Assembly (NCBI GenBank): GCA_963839165.1
Contig: CAWIUG010000012.1
Span: 79,854-143,853, forward strand
From: DATFVA01 sp963839165
GTDB lineage: Bacteria > Bacteroidota > Ignavibacteria > Ignavibacteriales > Ignavibacteriaceae
Direction of reading: 5' to 3'
Length of the DNA: 64,000 nucleotides
Part shown: in pieces, positions 26,247 to 35,069 of the stretch
Position numbering within the stretch: the first letter of the stretch is position 1
How the letters are laid out: each line of letters begins with the position of its first letter
Position numbers and translations under genes: made by a program
Notes under the pieces: generated by a model
Databases searched by the model: none
Seen by the model: the letters and a program-made list of their open reading frames with translations, nothing else
What the model was told of the DNA's origin: nothing

Positions 26247-27366
26247 ATGATTTTGAAATCCATTCGCTTAAAAAATTTTAGAATTCACAAAAACACAAAC
26301 TTAGAATTTTCAGAATAATTTAAATTATATTGTAGGCGGTAACGGGAAGGCAAAACTTCCATACTTGAGTCAATTTATTATTTATGTACAACAAAAAGTT
26401 TTAATACCAAAGTAGATGGTGAAGTTGTTAAGATTTAATGAAAATGAATTTGAAATAGATGGAATGTTTACAGATTTAACGAAAGATAGAGTTAGAGTAA
26501 TATATAATTTCTTAGATAACAAGAAAAATTATTTTCAAAATAATAAAATAGTATCAAGGTCGGCTGATGTAATCGGCAGATTTCCTGTTGTTATATTAAC
26601 TCCGGCAGATCATTCAATTACCCAGGGATCTCCTTCTGAAAGAAGAAAATTTGTCGATTCCGTAATATCTCAGGCTAGCGAAACTTATTTACAAATATTG
26701 CTGGATTACAATAAAACTCTTCGTCAGAGATCGACGCTTCTGACAAGGATTAAAGAAACAAGGAATTCTGAGTCTTAATGATGAACTTGATGCATGGTCA
26801 GAAAAACTGATAAATTCGGGAAGTGGATTAATAAGCATACGATATAAATTTTATACAAGAATTTAACAAATACATAAGAGAATCTTATGAAATAATAATG
26901 GGGAGTGATGAGATTCCAGGAATATTCTATTCATTCCTTGAAAATAGTCCGGATGGAGATATATGATCAAGATTCAGAGAATTGATAGAAGACAGGAAAA
27001 ACGAAGAATTTAGAAGAGCATGCTAACCTTGTAGGGCCGCATCGTGATGATTACTTACTGGAAATTAATGGAATTAACCTTAGAACATATGGGTCGCAGG
27101 GACAGCATAAAACCTATCAGGTTGTATTAAGATTTGCTGAGTTTTTTTACCTTAAAGAGATTACAGGAAAAACCCCTCTTTTTCTTCTTGATGATGTTTT
27201 TGGAGAACTTGACACAAACAGGTCCATAAAAATCAGTGAATACCTGAGAGAAGTGGGACAGGCTTTCATAACACTCACAGATTTTTCAAACCTAACTTTT
27301 CTTAACATAAGAGATAATGACAATGTTTTCAGAATTAGGAACGGAGTGATCTCTTATGCCGTATGA
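26247..27366 (+). CDS. recF: DNA replication and repair protein RecF (heavily frameshifted in this sequence)
   Basis: RecF is an SMC/ABC-like ATPase that helps load RecA at gaps. Pieces in successive frames give MILKSIRLKNFRIHKN, then VGGNGKGKTSILES (Walker A, itself interrupted by a missing base at about 26350), VVILTPADHSITQGSPSERR, VGPHRDDYLLEI, the signature GSQGQHKT, and LFLLDDVFGELD (Walker B). Changes lie near 26316, 26350, 26431, 26760, 26852 and 27028, and there is an in-frame TGA at 26964-26966. Summed length (about 373 codons) is normal. It begins one base after the dnaN stop. Confidence 0.85.
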
Positions 27367-27641
27367 TTTTAAAAGTCTTAGCAGAAATATTTGAAGGAGA
27401 TCCGGGACTGGCAGCCGTTAGAAAAACTGTTAAGCAGTCGGATGTTGTTCTCGAATTCTATAAGATCTTTCCCGAAATGAAAAAGGTTGTAAAGCCGGTT
27501 AAGGTAGATAAGAAGTTATTATTTATAAGTGTGGAGAATTCTATTCTCCGCAGCGAATTAAAATTCAGCGAAAACCTGTTTGTCAGCAAGGTCAACAATT
27601 ATTTTAAAGAAGAAAGAATAAAGGGTATCAGGTTTCAATGA
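27363..27641 (+). CDS. DUF721 / DciA-like protein
   Basis: The 92-residue product (from ATG 27363) is a small DUF721 protein; this family includes DciA, which helps load the replicative helicase DnaB. GDPGLAAVRKTVKQSDVV is followed by the VENSILRSELKFSENLFVSKVNNYF core typical of the family. The ATG overlaps the recF stop as ATGA. An alternative is an ATG at 27356 reading MPYDFKSLS and then shifting frame near 27383 into EIFEGDPG, which looks more natural and would imply one more indel. Position between recF and gyrB is common for DUF721 genes. Confidence 0.72.
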   Translation: MILKVLAEIFEGDPGLAAVRKTVKQSDVVLEFYKIFPEMKKVVKPVKVDKKLLFISVENSILRSELKFSENLFVSKVNNYFKEERIKGIRFQ

Positions 27642-27680
27642 TGTCCCTTACAGAAACAACTAACAGAATGGTCAGGATGT

Positions 27681-29651
27681 ATGTCAAAAGAAAAAACTAA
27701 TGATTATAGTGCTAAAAATATAAATGTACTTGAAAGGCCTCGAGGCAGTCAGGAAAAGACCTGCAATGTATATCGGTGATGTGAGCACCAGGGGCTTTCA
27801 TCATCTGGTAAATGAGGTGGTTGATAATAGTATTGATGAGGCTCTGGCCGGGTATGCGGATAAAATTGAAATAACAATTAATCAAGATGAGAGTCTTACT
27901 GTCGAAGATAATGGAAGAGGAATACCAGTGGATATGCACCCCGAGGAAAAACGTTCTGCCCTTGAGGTTGTGATGACGGTGCTTCACGCGGGAGGTAAGT
28001 TTGATAAGAATACATATAAGGTTTCCGGTGGTTTACACGGTGTTGGAGTTTCTGTGGTGAATGCTTTATCTGAGTGGTGCCAGGTAGAAGTTAAACGTGA
28101 CGGGAGATTGTATTTTCAGGAATATAAAAGAGGATTCCCGGTAAAACCTGTTGCCGAAATCGGCAAAGCAAAGAAAAATGAATCGGGCACTAAAACAACA
28201 TTTTTTCCCGACAGAGATATATTTAAGGTTGACAAATTTAAGTTCGATACCATAGCCGAAAGAATGCGCGAACTGGCGTACCTCAATAAAGACGTGAGCA
28301 TTCATATTAAAGACCTGAGAAACGGGGGAAGAGGAAAATTTTCATTTTAAGGGCGGACTGATCGAATTCATTCAGTATCTGGATGAATCAAGGCAGGCAT
28401 TGCATAAAACAATTTATATAGAGGGTGAACGGGATAACACACCTATAGAGATCGCATTTCAGTACACAGACGGGTACAGCGAGAACATTTTCTCTTATGT
28501 TAACAATATAAATACTCACGAAGGTGGAACACATCTGGTCGGGTTCAAAACAGCCTTAACCAGGACAATGAACAATTATGCAGCCAAAAATGGACTTATA
28601 AAAGAAAATAAAATTAGTCTTACCGGGGATGATTTCCGTGAAGGTCTTACTGCAGTTATTTCTGTTAAAGTTGCAGATCCCCAGTTTGAAGGTCAAACCA
28701 AAACGAAACTTGGCAACAGTGAAACCAAATCTGCTGTTGAAACTATGGTGGGTGAAAAACTTTCAGAATTTCTTGAAGAAAATCCTTCAATCGGGAAGAA
28801 GGTCATCGAGAAGTGTCTGAGAGCTGCCGAAGCAAGAGAGGCCGCCCGGAAGGCAAGAGATCTTGCCAGAAGAAAGAATGCTCTGGATACCATGAATCTT
28901 CCCGGCAAACTTAGCTGATTGTTCTATTACCGATCCTGAACATTGCGAAATTTATATAGTTGAGGGAGATTCCGCGGGTGGATCTGCAAAGCAAGGAAGG
29001 GATAGAAGATTCCAGGCAATCCTTCCTCTAAAAGGAAAGATCCTTAATGTAGAAAAAGCCAAGATTAATAAGATCCTTGAGAATAATGAAATTAAAGCGA
29101 TCATTTCAGCAATAGGTGCCGGACTTGGTCAGGATTTCGATCATGCAAAAGCACGGTACGGCAAAATTATTCTGATGACCGATGCCGATGTCGACGGCAG
29201 TCATATACGCACCCTGCTTTTAACCTTTCTGTATCGGTATATGGCCAATCTTATAACATCCGGAAAAGTATATATCGCTCAGCCGCCTCTTTATAAAGTA
29301 AAAAAAGGAAAACAGGAGTTTTATGCCTTCGATGAAAAAGAAAGGGATGATATCTTAAAACGCCTTAAAGTTAACGGTAAAGAGGATACAGAGGAGCTGG
29401 TTGGGGAAATGATTGAAGAAGGCTCTGTTAAAGGAGTAAGCATTTCCCGTTACAAGGGACTTGGTGAAATGAATCCTGAGCAGCTATGGGAAACGACGAT
29501 GAACCCTGAGACAAGAACCGTTCTTCAGGTTACCCTGGAAAGCGCGGCAACTGCTGATAAAATATTCGAGACTCTTATGGGAGACGCAGTAGAACCCCGA
29601 AGAGAGTTTATAGAAAAGCATGCAAAATATGTTAGAAACCTTGATGTATAA
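27681..29651 (+). CDS. gyrB: DNA gyrase subunit B (frameshifted in this sequence)
   Basis: GyrB is the ATPase half of gyrase. The ATG at 27681 follows AGGATG. One frame gives MSKEKTNDYSAKNINVL; a one-base insertion in an A run near 27733 then leads into GLEAVRKRPAMYIGDVS, the GHKL ATP site with DNGRGIP and GLHGVGVSVVNALS. An extra G in the run 28324-28328 and an extra base near 28913 shift it again, after which the TOPRIM domain is intact: EGDSAGGSAKQGRDRRFQA and MTDADVDGSHIRTLL. Combined length, about 656 residues, is normal. The breaks look like sequence errors. Confidence 0.93.
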
Positions 29652-29687
29652 TTAATAAATGTAAGTTTCAATTAAAAAAGATTAACA

Positions 29688-32141
29688 ATGGCCACGATTT
29701 TTGAAAAAATAGTTCCAGTTTCACTTGAAGAAGAGATGAAATCATCCTACATCGATTACTCGATGTCGGTGATAGTATCCAGAGCGCTCCCTGATGTAAG
29801 AGATGGATTAAAGCCAGTGCACAGGAGAGTGCTTTTTGGAATGCACGAACTTGGGGTAGCCTATAATAAACCCTATAAGAAATCCGCCAGGATAGTGGGA
29901 GAAGTACTTGGTAAGTATCATCCGCACGGAGATACCGCCGTATATGATTCGATGGTCAGGATGGTTCAGGAATTTTCATTAAGGTATCCGCTTGTGCAGG
30001 GACAGGGAAATTTCGGTTCGGTTGATGGTGATTCACCTGCAGCAATGCGTTATACAGAGGCGAGGCTTCACCGGATAGCAGAGGAAATGCTGCGTGACCT
30101 TGATAAAAACACAGTTGCTTTTGCACCTAATTTTGACGATTCCTTACAGGAACCTGTTGTACTTCCTTCTTACCTGCCCAACCTTCTTGTTAACGGAGCT
30201 AGTGGAATAGCGGTTGGAATGGCGACAAACATCCCCCCTCACAACCTTACTGAAATTATTGATGGAATCATCGCTTACATTAAAAACCCAGCGATTTCCG
30301 ATGAAAAAATGATGAAGATAGTTAGCGCTCCAGACTTTCCCACGGGGGGTATTATCTTTGGTTACGAAGGTGTTAAAGAGGCATATCTTACCGGTCGTGG
30401 AAGGATTATTCTAAGAGCAAAAGCGAACATTGAAACTCTTAAGAACAATAAAGAAAATATTATTATTACGGAATTGCCTTATCAAGTTAATAAGGCCAAC
30501 CTCATTGAAAAGATTGCCGAACTGGTACACGCAGGAAAGCTCACCGATATTTCAAATATCAGAGATGAATCCGACAGGGACGGTATGCGGGTTGTGATAG
30601 AACTCAAAAGGGATGCCCAACCCTCTGTTGTTCTTAATCAGCTATTTAAACACACCCAGATGCAGACAACATTCGGAGTAATAATGTTGGCGCTTGTCAA
30701 GGGAGTGCCGCAGGTTCTAACTCTGAAAGAGATGATGAGACACTTCATCGATCACCGGATGGATGTACTTATCCGCAGAACAAAGTATGAACTAGATGCC
30801 GCAGAGCGAAGAGCCCATATTCTTGAAGGGTATATCATTGCACTTGATAACATTGATGCAGTGATAGAAACCATAAAGAAGTCAAGGGATGTAGAAACGG
30901 CCAAAAATAATCTGATGCGTAAGTTTAAATTGAGCGAGATACAGTCCAAAGCTATCCTTGATATGAGGCTGCAGCGTCTTACAGGACTTGAACGGAAGAA
31001 AATTGAAGATGAATATAAAGAGGTAATTAAGCTGATTGAGAAACTGCAAGGTATCTTGGAAAGCGAAGAAAAAAGATATTCCATAATCAAAGACGAACTA
31101 CTTCAGATAAAAGAAAAATACGGTGATGCCCGCAGAACCGAAATTGTATATAATTATGAAGAATTTTCACTTGAAGATATAATTGCCGAAGAAGATGTTG
31201 TTGTTACTATAAGTCATAGAGGCTTCATAAAAAGATTCCCGGTGAGCGGGTACAGGAAGCAGGGACGCGGAGGTAAAGGTGTTACGGGAGCCGGTACAAA
31301 GGATGATGATTTCATTGAGCATATGTTTATTGCTTCTACTCACCAGTATATTTTATTCTTTACCGATCGGGGGAAATGTTACTGGCTGAAAGTCTTCGAA
31401 ATTCCGGAAGGCGGACGGGCATCCAGAGGTAGATCAATACTGAACCTCATCGAGAAAGAAAAGGAAGAGGATATCACTGCGTTCGTTACCGTTAAAGAAT
31501 TTGATGACAATCACTTCCTGGTAATGGCAACACAACAGGGAACAATCAAGAAAACCGTTTTGTCTGCTTACGGAAATGTAAGAAAAGGTGGTATAAACGC
31601 AATCAACCTCGTTAAAAATGATAAACTGATCTCCGTTAAAATGACTGACGGTAACAATGACATTGTGCTTGGGACCAGGAATGGATTTGCAATTCGTTTT
31701 ACCGAGAAAGATGTCAGGGATATGGGAAGGATCGCAACAGGTGTGCGTGGGATAAAGCTGGCTAAGGGAGACCTGGTTGTTGGGCTGCTTGTTATTAAAC
31801 GTAATGACAATATTCTTGTTGTAACCGAGAAAGGATTTGGTAAGCGGTCAGATATAAATGATTACAGGATTACACATCGTGGAGGAAAAGGTGTTATAAC
31901 GGTGAAGACGAGTGACAAGGTCGGGAAAATGATTGCAATGATGGATGTAGTTGATGGCGATGAACTCGTTATAATTTCTTCGCATGGAATGGTTATACGT
32001 CAGAGTGTGGCAGCTATAAGAGTAATGGGCAGGAATACCCAGGGAGTAAGAGTCATCCGACTGAAAGAAGGAGACTCAATAGCTGATATCGCCAAAGTAA
32101 TTCCCGAAGATGAGGCAGAAGTTCCTATTGTTGTGGAATAG
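29688..32141 (+). CDS. gyrA: DNA gyrase subunit A
   Basis: An intact 817-residue GyrA, the DNA breaking and rejoining half of gyrase. The catalytic tyrosine is Y122 in AAMRYTEARL. The quinolone-determining stretch reads GDTAVYD at 81-87, so threonine replaces the serine found at position 83 in E. coli while D87 is kept. The C-terminal wrapping domain carries the GyrA box QGRGGKG, which separates gyrase from topoisomerase IV. It follows gyrB by 36 bases. Unlike dnaN, recF and gyrB it contains no frame breaks. Confidence 0.97.
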   Translation: MATIFEKIVPVSLEEEMKSSYIDYSMSVIVSRALPDVRDGLKPVHRRVLFGMHELGVAYNKPYKKSARIVGEVLGKYHPHGDTAVYDSMVRMVQEFSLRYPLVQGQGNFGSVDGDSPAAMRYTEARLHRIAEEMLRDLDKNTVAFAPNFDDSLQEPVVLPSYLPNLLVNGASGIAVGMATNIPPHNLTEIIDGIIAYIKNPAISDEKMMKIVSAPDFPTGGIIFGYEGVKEAYLTGRGRIILRAKANIETLKNNKENIIITELPYQVNKANLIEKIAELVHAGKLTDISNIRDESDRDGMRVVIELKRDAQPSVVLNQLFKHTQMQTTFGVIMLALVKGVPQVLTLKEMMRHFIDHRMDVLIRRTKYELDAAERRAHILEGYIIALDNIDAVIETIKKSRDVETAKNNLMRKFKLSEIQSKAILDMRLQRLTGLERKKIEDEYKEVIKLIEKLQGILESEEKRYSIIKDELLQIKEKYGDARRTEIVYNYEEFSLEDIIAEEDVVVTISHRGFIKRFPVSGYRKQGRGGKGVTGAGTKDDDFIEHMFIASTHQYILFFTDRGKCYWLKVFEIPEGGRASRGRSILNLIEKEKEEDITAFVTVKEFDDNHFLVMATQQGTIKKTVLSAYGNVRKGGINAINLVKNDKLISVKMTDGNNDIVLGTRNGFAIRFTEKDVRDMGRIATGVRGIKLAKGDLVVGLLVIKRNDNILVVTEKGFGKRSDINDYRITHRGGKGVITVKTSDKVGKMIAMMDVVDGDELVIISSHGMVIRQSVAAIRVMGRNTQGVRVIRLKEGDSIADIAKVIPEDEAEVPIVVE

Positions 32142-32155
32142 ATTATTTTAAGATA

Positions 32156-32183
32156 CGGGAGAAATTTCCGGAAATTTCTCCCG
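32156..32183. repeat. Perfect 28-base palindrome after gyrA
   Basis: The arm CGGGAGAAATTTCC is followed at once by its exact reverse complement, with no loop. It lies 15 bases after the gyrA stop, between convergent gyrA and hemL. A less perfect related inverted repeat (AATTCCG...CGGAAATT) follows at about 32200-32222. Neither has a T run, so simple intrinsic termination is not obvious, though a bidirectional RNA hairpin or a protein site is possible. Confidence 0.85.
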
Positions 32184-32301
32184 ATAAATAAACGATTTAA
32201 TTCCGTGGAAATCGGAAATTATTGAACCAATACTAACCCGATCGGATCATTTCTATTCGATGGTAACATTTTTCCCCAACATCCGACTTATAATTTATAG
32301 T

Positions 32302-33591
32302 TTAATAGATCGATCTTAAGGTTTCGTAGTTAGCTTTTATTGTATTTTCCAGGTCTACCGAAGAATGGGCCGTTGAGACAAAAGCAGCCTCAAATTGAGC
32401 AGGTGCCAGATATATCCCTCTTTCAAGCATTCCGTGAAAATATTTTCCATAAAGTTCAGTATCAGAGGTAATTGCGGAATTAAAATCTATAACAGGTTTC
32501 TCCGTAAAGAACATACAAGACATGGATCCCACCCGATTTAAGGCCAAATTCTTTCCTAATTTTTTCAGGTTCGCTTTGAAACCTTCTTCAAGAATCTTAC
32601 CTTTTTTATCCAGTTCATCATATAACCCGGGATTTTCTTTAATATAGCTCAACGCAGCATATCCTGCAGCCATTGCCAGGGGATTCCCACTTAAAGTCCC
32701 TGCCTGGTAAACAGGTCCTGCCGGTGAAATCATCTGCATAATTTCTTTCTTTCCACCGAATCCTCCTACGGGGAGTCCTCCGCCTATAATTTTACCAAAT
32801 GTAGTCAAATCAGGTTTGATCCCAAGGATTTCCTGCGCTCCGCCTTTTGAGACACGAAAACCAGTCATAACTTCATCAAATATAAGGACAATTTTTTCCT
32901 GGTCGCATATTTTTCTTAATTCACTTAAGAAATTAGCCGAAGCTTGTACTACTCCCATATTTCCCGCGATCGGTTCAATAATTACGGCGGCAATTTCATT
33001 TTTATTAGAACTTATTAACTTCTTTACCGATTCAATATTATTATAATCTGCTACAAGAGTATCCGATGCATTTCCCTTCGTTACACCAGGACTCGTCGGG
33101 ACACCAAGGGTTAAAGCACCAGAACCTGCTTTAATCAGAAAATAATCTGCATGACCATGGTAGCACCCTTCAAACTTGATGAATTTTTCTTTTCCGGTAT
33201 ATCCCCTTGCCGTCCTTATTGCGCTCATAGTTGCTTCAGTACCACTATTAACCATCCTTACCATTTCCACTGAAGGAACGAGTTCAGTAATCAATTTTGC
33301 CATCTCTACTTCAAGAGATGTCGGAGCTCCGAAGCTGGTTCCATTTTTAAGAGCTACCTGCAGGGCATCAACTATAAAGGGAGGATTATGACCAAACAGA
33401 TGAGGTCCCCAGCTGCCTATATAGTCGATATAGCTGTTGCCGTCGACATCAAACAATTTTGAACCTTCACCTCTTGCTATAAATAGCGGGTCACCTCCTA
33501 CCGACCTGAATGCTCTTACCGGCGAATTAACACCTCCAGGGATATACTTATTTGCCTCATCAAAGAGCTGACGGCTTTTACTTGTTTTCAT
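32302..33591 (-). CDS. hemL: Glutamate-1-semialdehyde 2,1-aminomutase
   Basis: The 429-residue PLP enzyme converts glutamate-1-semialdehyde to 5-aminolevulinate, the committed C5-route precursor of heme and other tetrapyrroles. Motifs include PGGVNSPVRAF, MVNSGTEATMSAIR, YHGHAD, D239 in LIFDEVMTGFRV, and the cofactor lysine K267 in TTFGKIIGGGLPVGG. All active-site elements are intact. It is transcribed alone and convergent with gyrA. Its presence shows the organism makes tetrapyrroles by the C5 pathway, in line with ferrochelatase at 2.2 kb. Confidence 0.96.
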   Translation of the reverse strand: MKTSKSRQLFDEANKYIPGGVNSPVRAFRSVGGDPLFIARGEGSKLFDVDGNSYIDYIGSWGPHLFGHNPPFIVDALQVALKNGTSFGAPTSLEVEMAKLITELVPSVEMVRMVNSGTEATMSAIRTARGYTGKEKFIKFEGCYHGHADYFLIKAGSGALTLGVPTSPGVTKGNASDTLVADYNNIESVKKLISSNKNEIAAVIIEPIAGNMGVVQASANFLSELRKICDQEKIVLIFDEVMTGFRVSKGGAQEILGIKPDLTTFGKIIGGGLPVGGFGGKKEIMQMISPAGPVYQAGTLSGNPLAMAAGYAALSYIKENPGLYDELDKKGKILEEGFKANLKKLGKNLALNRVGSMSCMFFTEKPVIDFNSAITSDTELYGKYFHGMLERGIYLAPAQFEAAFVSTAHSSVDLENTIKANYETLRSIY

Positions 33592-33746
33592 AAACTCCCT
33601 AAATCATTTAGTAACGAAGAAAAAAATTAAAAAATAAAGATAATTCATAACCTAAAAACAATCTACATAAATCCCGAAGTATCGGATCATGTAGCCGTGA
33701 TACGCTGCATATAAGAAGTAGAAAATCATAAATATTTTATTGTTTA

Positions 33747-35069
33747 ATGAATAAACTTACTTACAAAATAAAAGTCTGGTATCATCTTTTAACGAATAGC
33801 ATAGGTTTTTATCCCACCCTCATTAGTGTTTTGTTTTTTCTATTAAGCGTCGGTATGATTTTCCTCGAATCAGCGGGCTATACAAAATATTTCATAAAGA
33901 ACTTCCCTCTACTGACGATATCAAGTAAAGATACCGCCAGGATAATAATGAGTACGATAGCAGGGGGTGTTATTTCACTGACTGTATTTAGTTTCACTAT
34001 GGTTATGATTGTATTCAACCAGGCGGCCACCAACTATTCTCCCAGGATCATTCCAGGGTTAATTTCCAGAAAATTTCACCAGGTGGTATTAGGTTTCTAT
34101 GTAGGCACCCTTATTTATTCTTTCATCATTATGATAAATATTGATTCAAAACATTTTACTATTTCGGTTCCGGGATTCGCAATTTTTATAGGCGAATGTT
34201 TTGGAATAATTTGTCTTATTCTCTTTGTGTATTTTATTCATTCAATTTCAAACTCGATCCAAATAGGAAACATACTTCAGGGGATTTACCAACAAACCAA
34301 AAATGGAATAAATCGCGAAAAGGATGAAAACAAATATGAGGAGGACCCGGATTTCGAAAATGGCGGCAGTTGGAGTGTTCTTAACAGTCCCCAATCAGGA
34401 TACCTGCAAAGAATCGAACAAAATAAAATTCTCGAAATTCTCAAGAAAAACAACAGCAAGCTGGAAATTACAATCCCCATGGGCACCTTTGTATTAAAGA
34501 ACTTTCCTATGGCCAGAGTTAGCGGTGAATTAGAAGATAAAGCACTGGAACAACTCCTCAGTAACTTTATTTTTTTCGAGGAAGAAATTGTACGTGAAAA
34601 TTATTATTTCGGTTTCAAGCAAATTACTGAAACCGCAGTTAAAGCATTAAGTCCCGGGATTAACGATCCTGGTACAGCTTTAAAAGCTATTGATTACCTT
34701 ACAGACCTGCTCGCACTGAAAATGGGCCTCAGGGAAAAAAGGTACATCTATGACAATAAGAAACCGATGATTTTACTGTGTAATCCTTCAAATGAAAACC
34801 TGATCTATTTTTGTTATGCACCCATACGTGAATATGGAAAAAGCGATGTGATTGTTATAATAAAACTTTTCGATTCATTAAGGGAAATACTTCTTTCCAC
34901 AGAATCCGAATATATTGAAGAGCTTATATTAAATGAAGCAGAAGTATTAATCGAGGACTCAGACAAATATTTAAATAACCGGACAGACAGGGAAAAAGTT
35001 AATCACCTTATCGAAGGAATTAATCAGACAGATAAGAGAAAAAACAGGTTGAAAAAATTATCTATCTGA
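33747..35069 (+). CDS. DUF2254 family membrane protein
   Basis: The 440-residue protein has an N-terminal membrane part with about four helices (up to about residue 165) and a soluble C-terminal part. The signatures GGVISLTVFSFTMVMIVFNQAATNYSPRIIPG and, further on, ALSPGINDPGTALKAIDYL are typical of DUF2254 proteins (the first given here as positions about 71-101; key residues F-N-Q-A and S-P-R). Function of the family is unknown. Its last 8 bases overlap the end of the convergent sucrose synthase gene. Confidence 0.82.
   Translation: MNKLTYKIKVWYHLLTNSIGFYPTLISVLFFLLSVGMIFLESAGYTKYFIKNFPLLTISSKDTARIIMSTIAGGVISLTVFSFTMVMIVFNQAATNYSPRIIPGLISRKFHQVVLGFYVGTLIYSFIIMINIDSKHFTISVPGFAIFIGECFGIICLILFVYFIHSISNSIQIGNILQGIYQQTKNGINREKDENKYEEDPDFENGGSWSVLNSPQSGYLQRIEQNKILEILKKNNSKLEITIPMGTFVLKNFPMARVSGELEDKALEQLLSNFIFFEEEIVRENYYFGFKQITETAVKALSPGINDPGTALKAIDYLTDLLALKMGLREKRYIYDNKKPMILLCNPSNENLIYFCYAPIREYGKSDVIVIIKLFDSLREILLSTESEYIEELILNEAEVLIEDSDKYLNNRTDREKVNHLIEGINQTDKRKNRLKKLSI

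Noticed and set aside
26964..26966. In-frame TGA in recF as selenocysteine or reassigned codon
   Set aside because: It lies inside the indel-rich patch, no SECIS-like hairpin is apparent, and TGA is used as a normal stop by neighbouring genes.
25837..28913. Programmed translational frameshifting in dnaN-recF-gyrB
   Set aside because: The breaks share no slippery motif or downstream stem, change in both directions, number more than ten, and stop abruptly at gyrA; sequence error explains them better.
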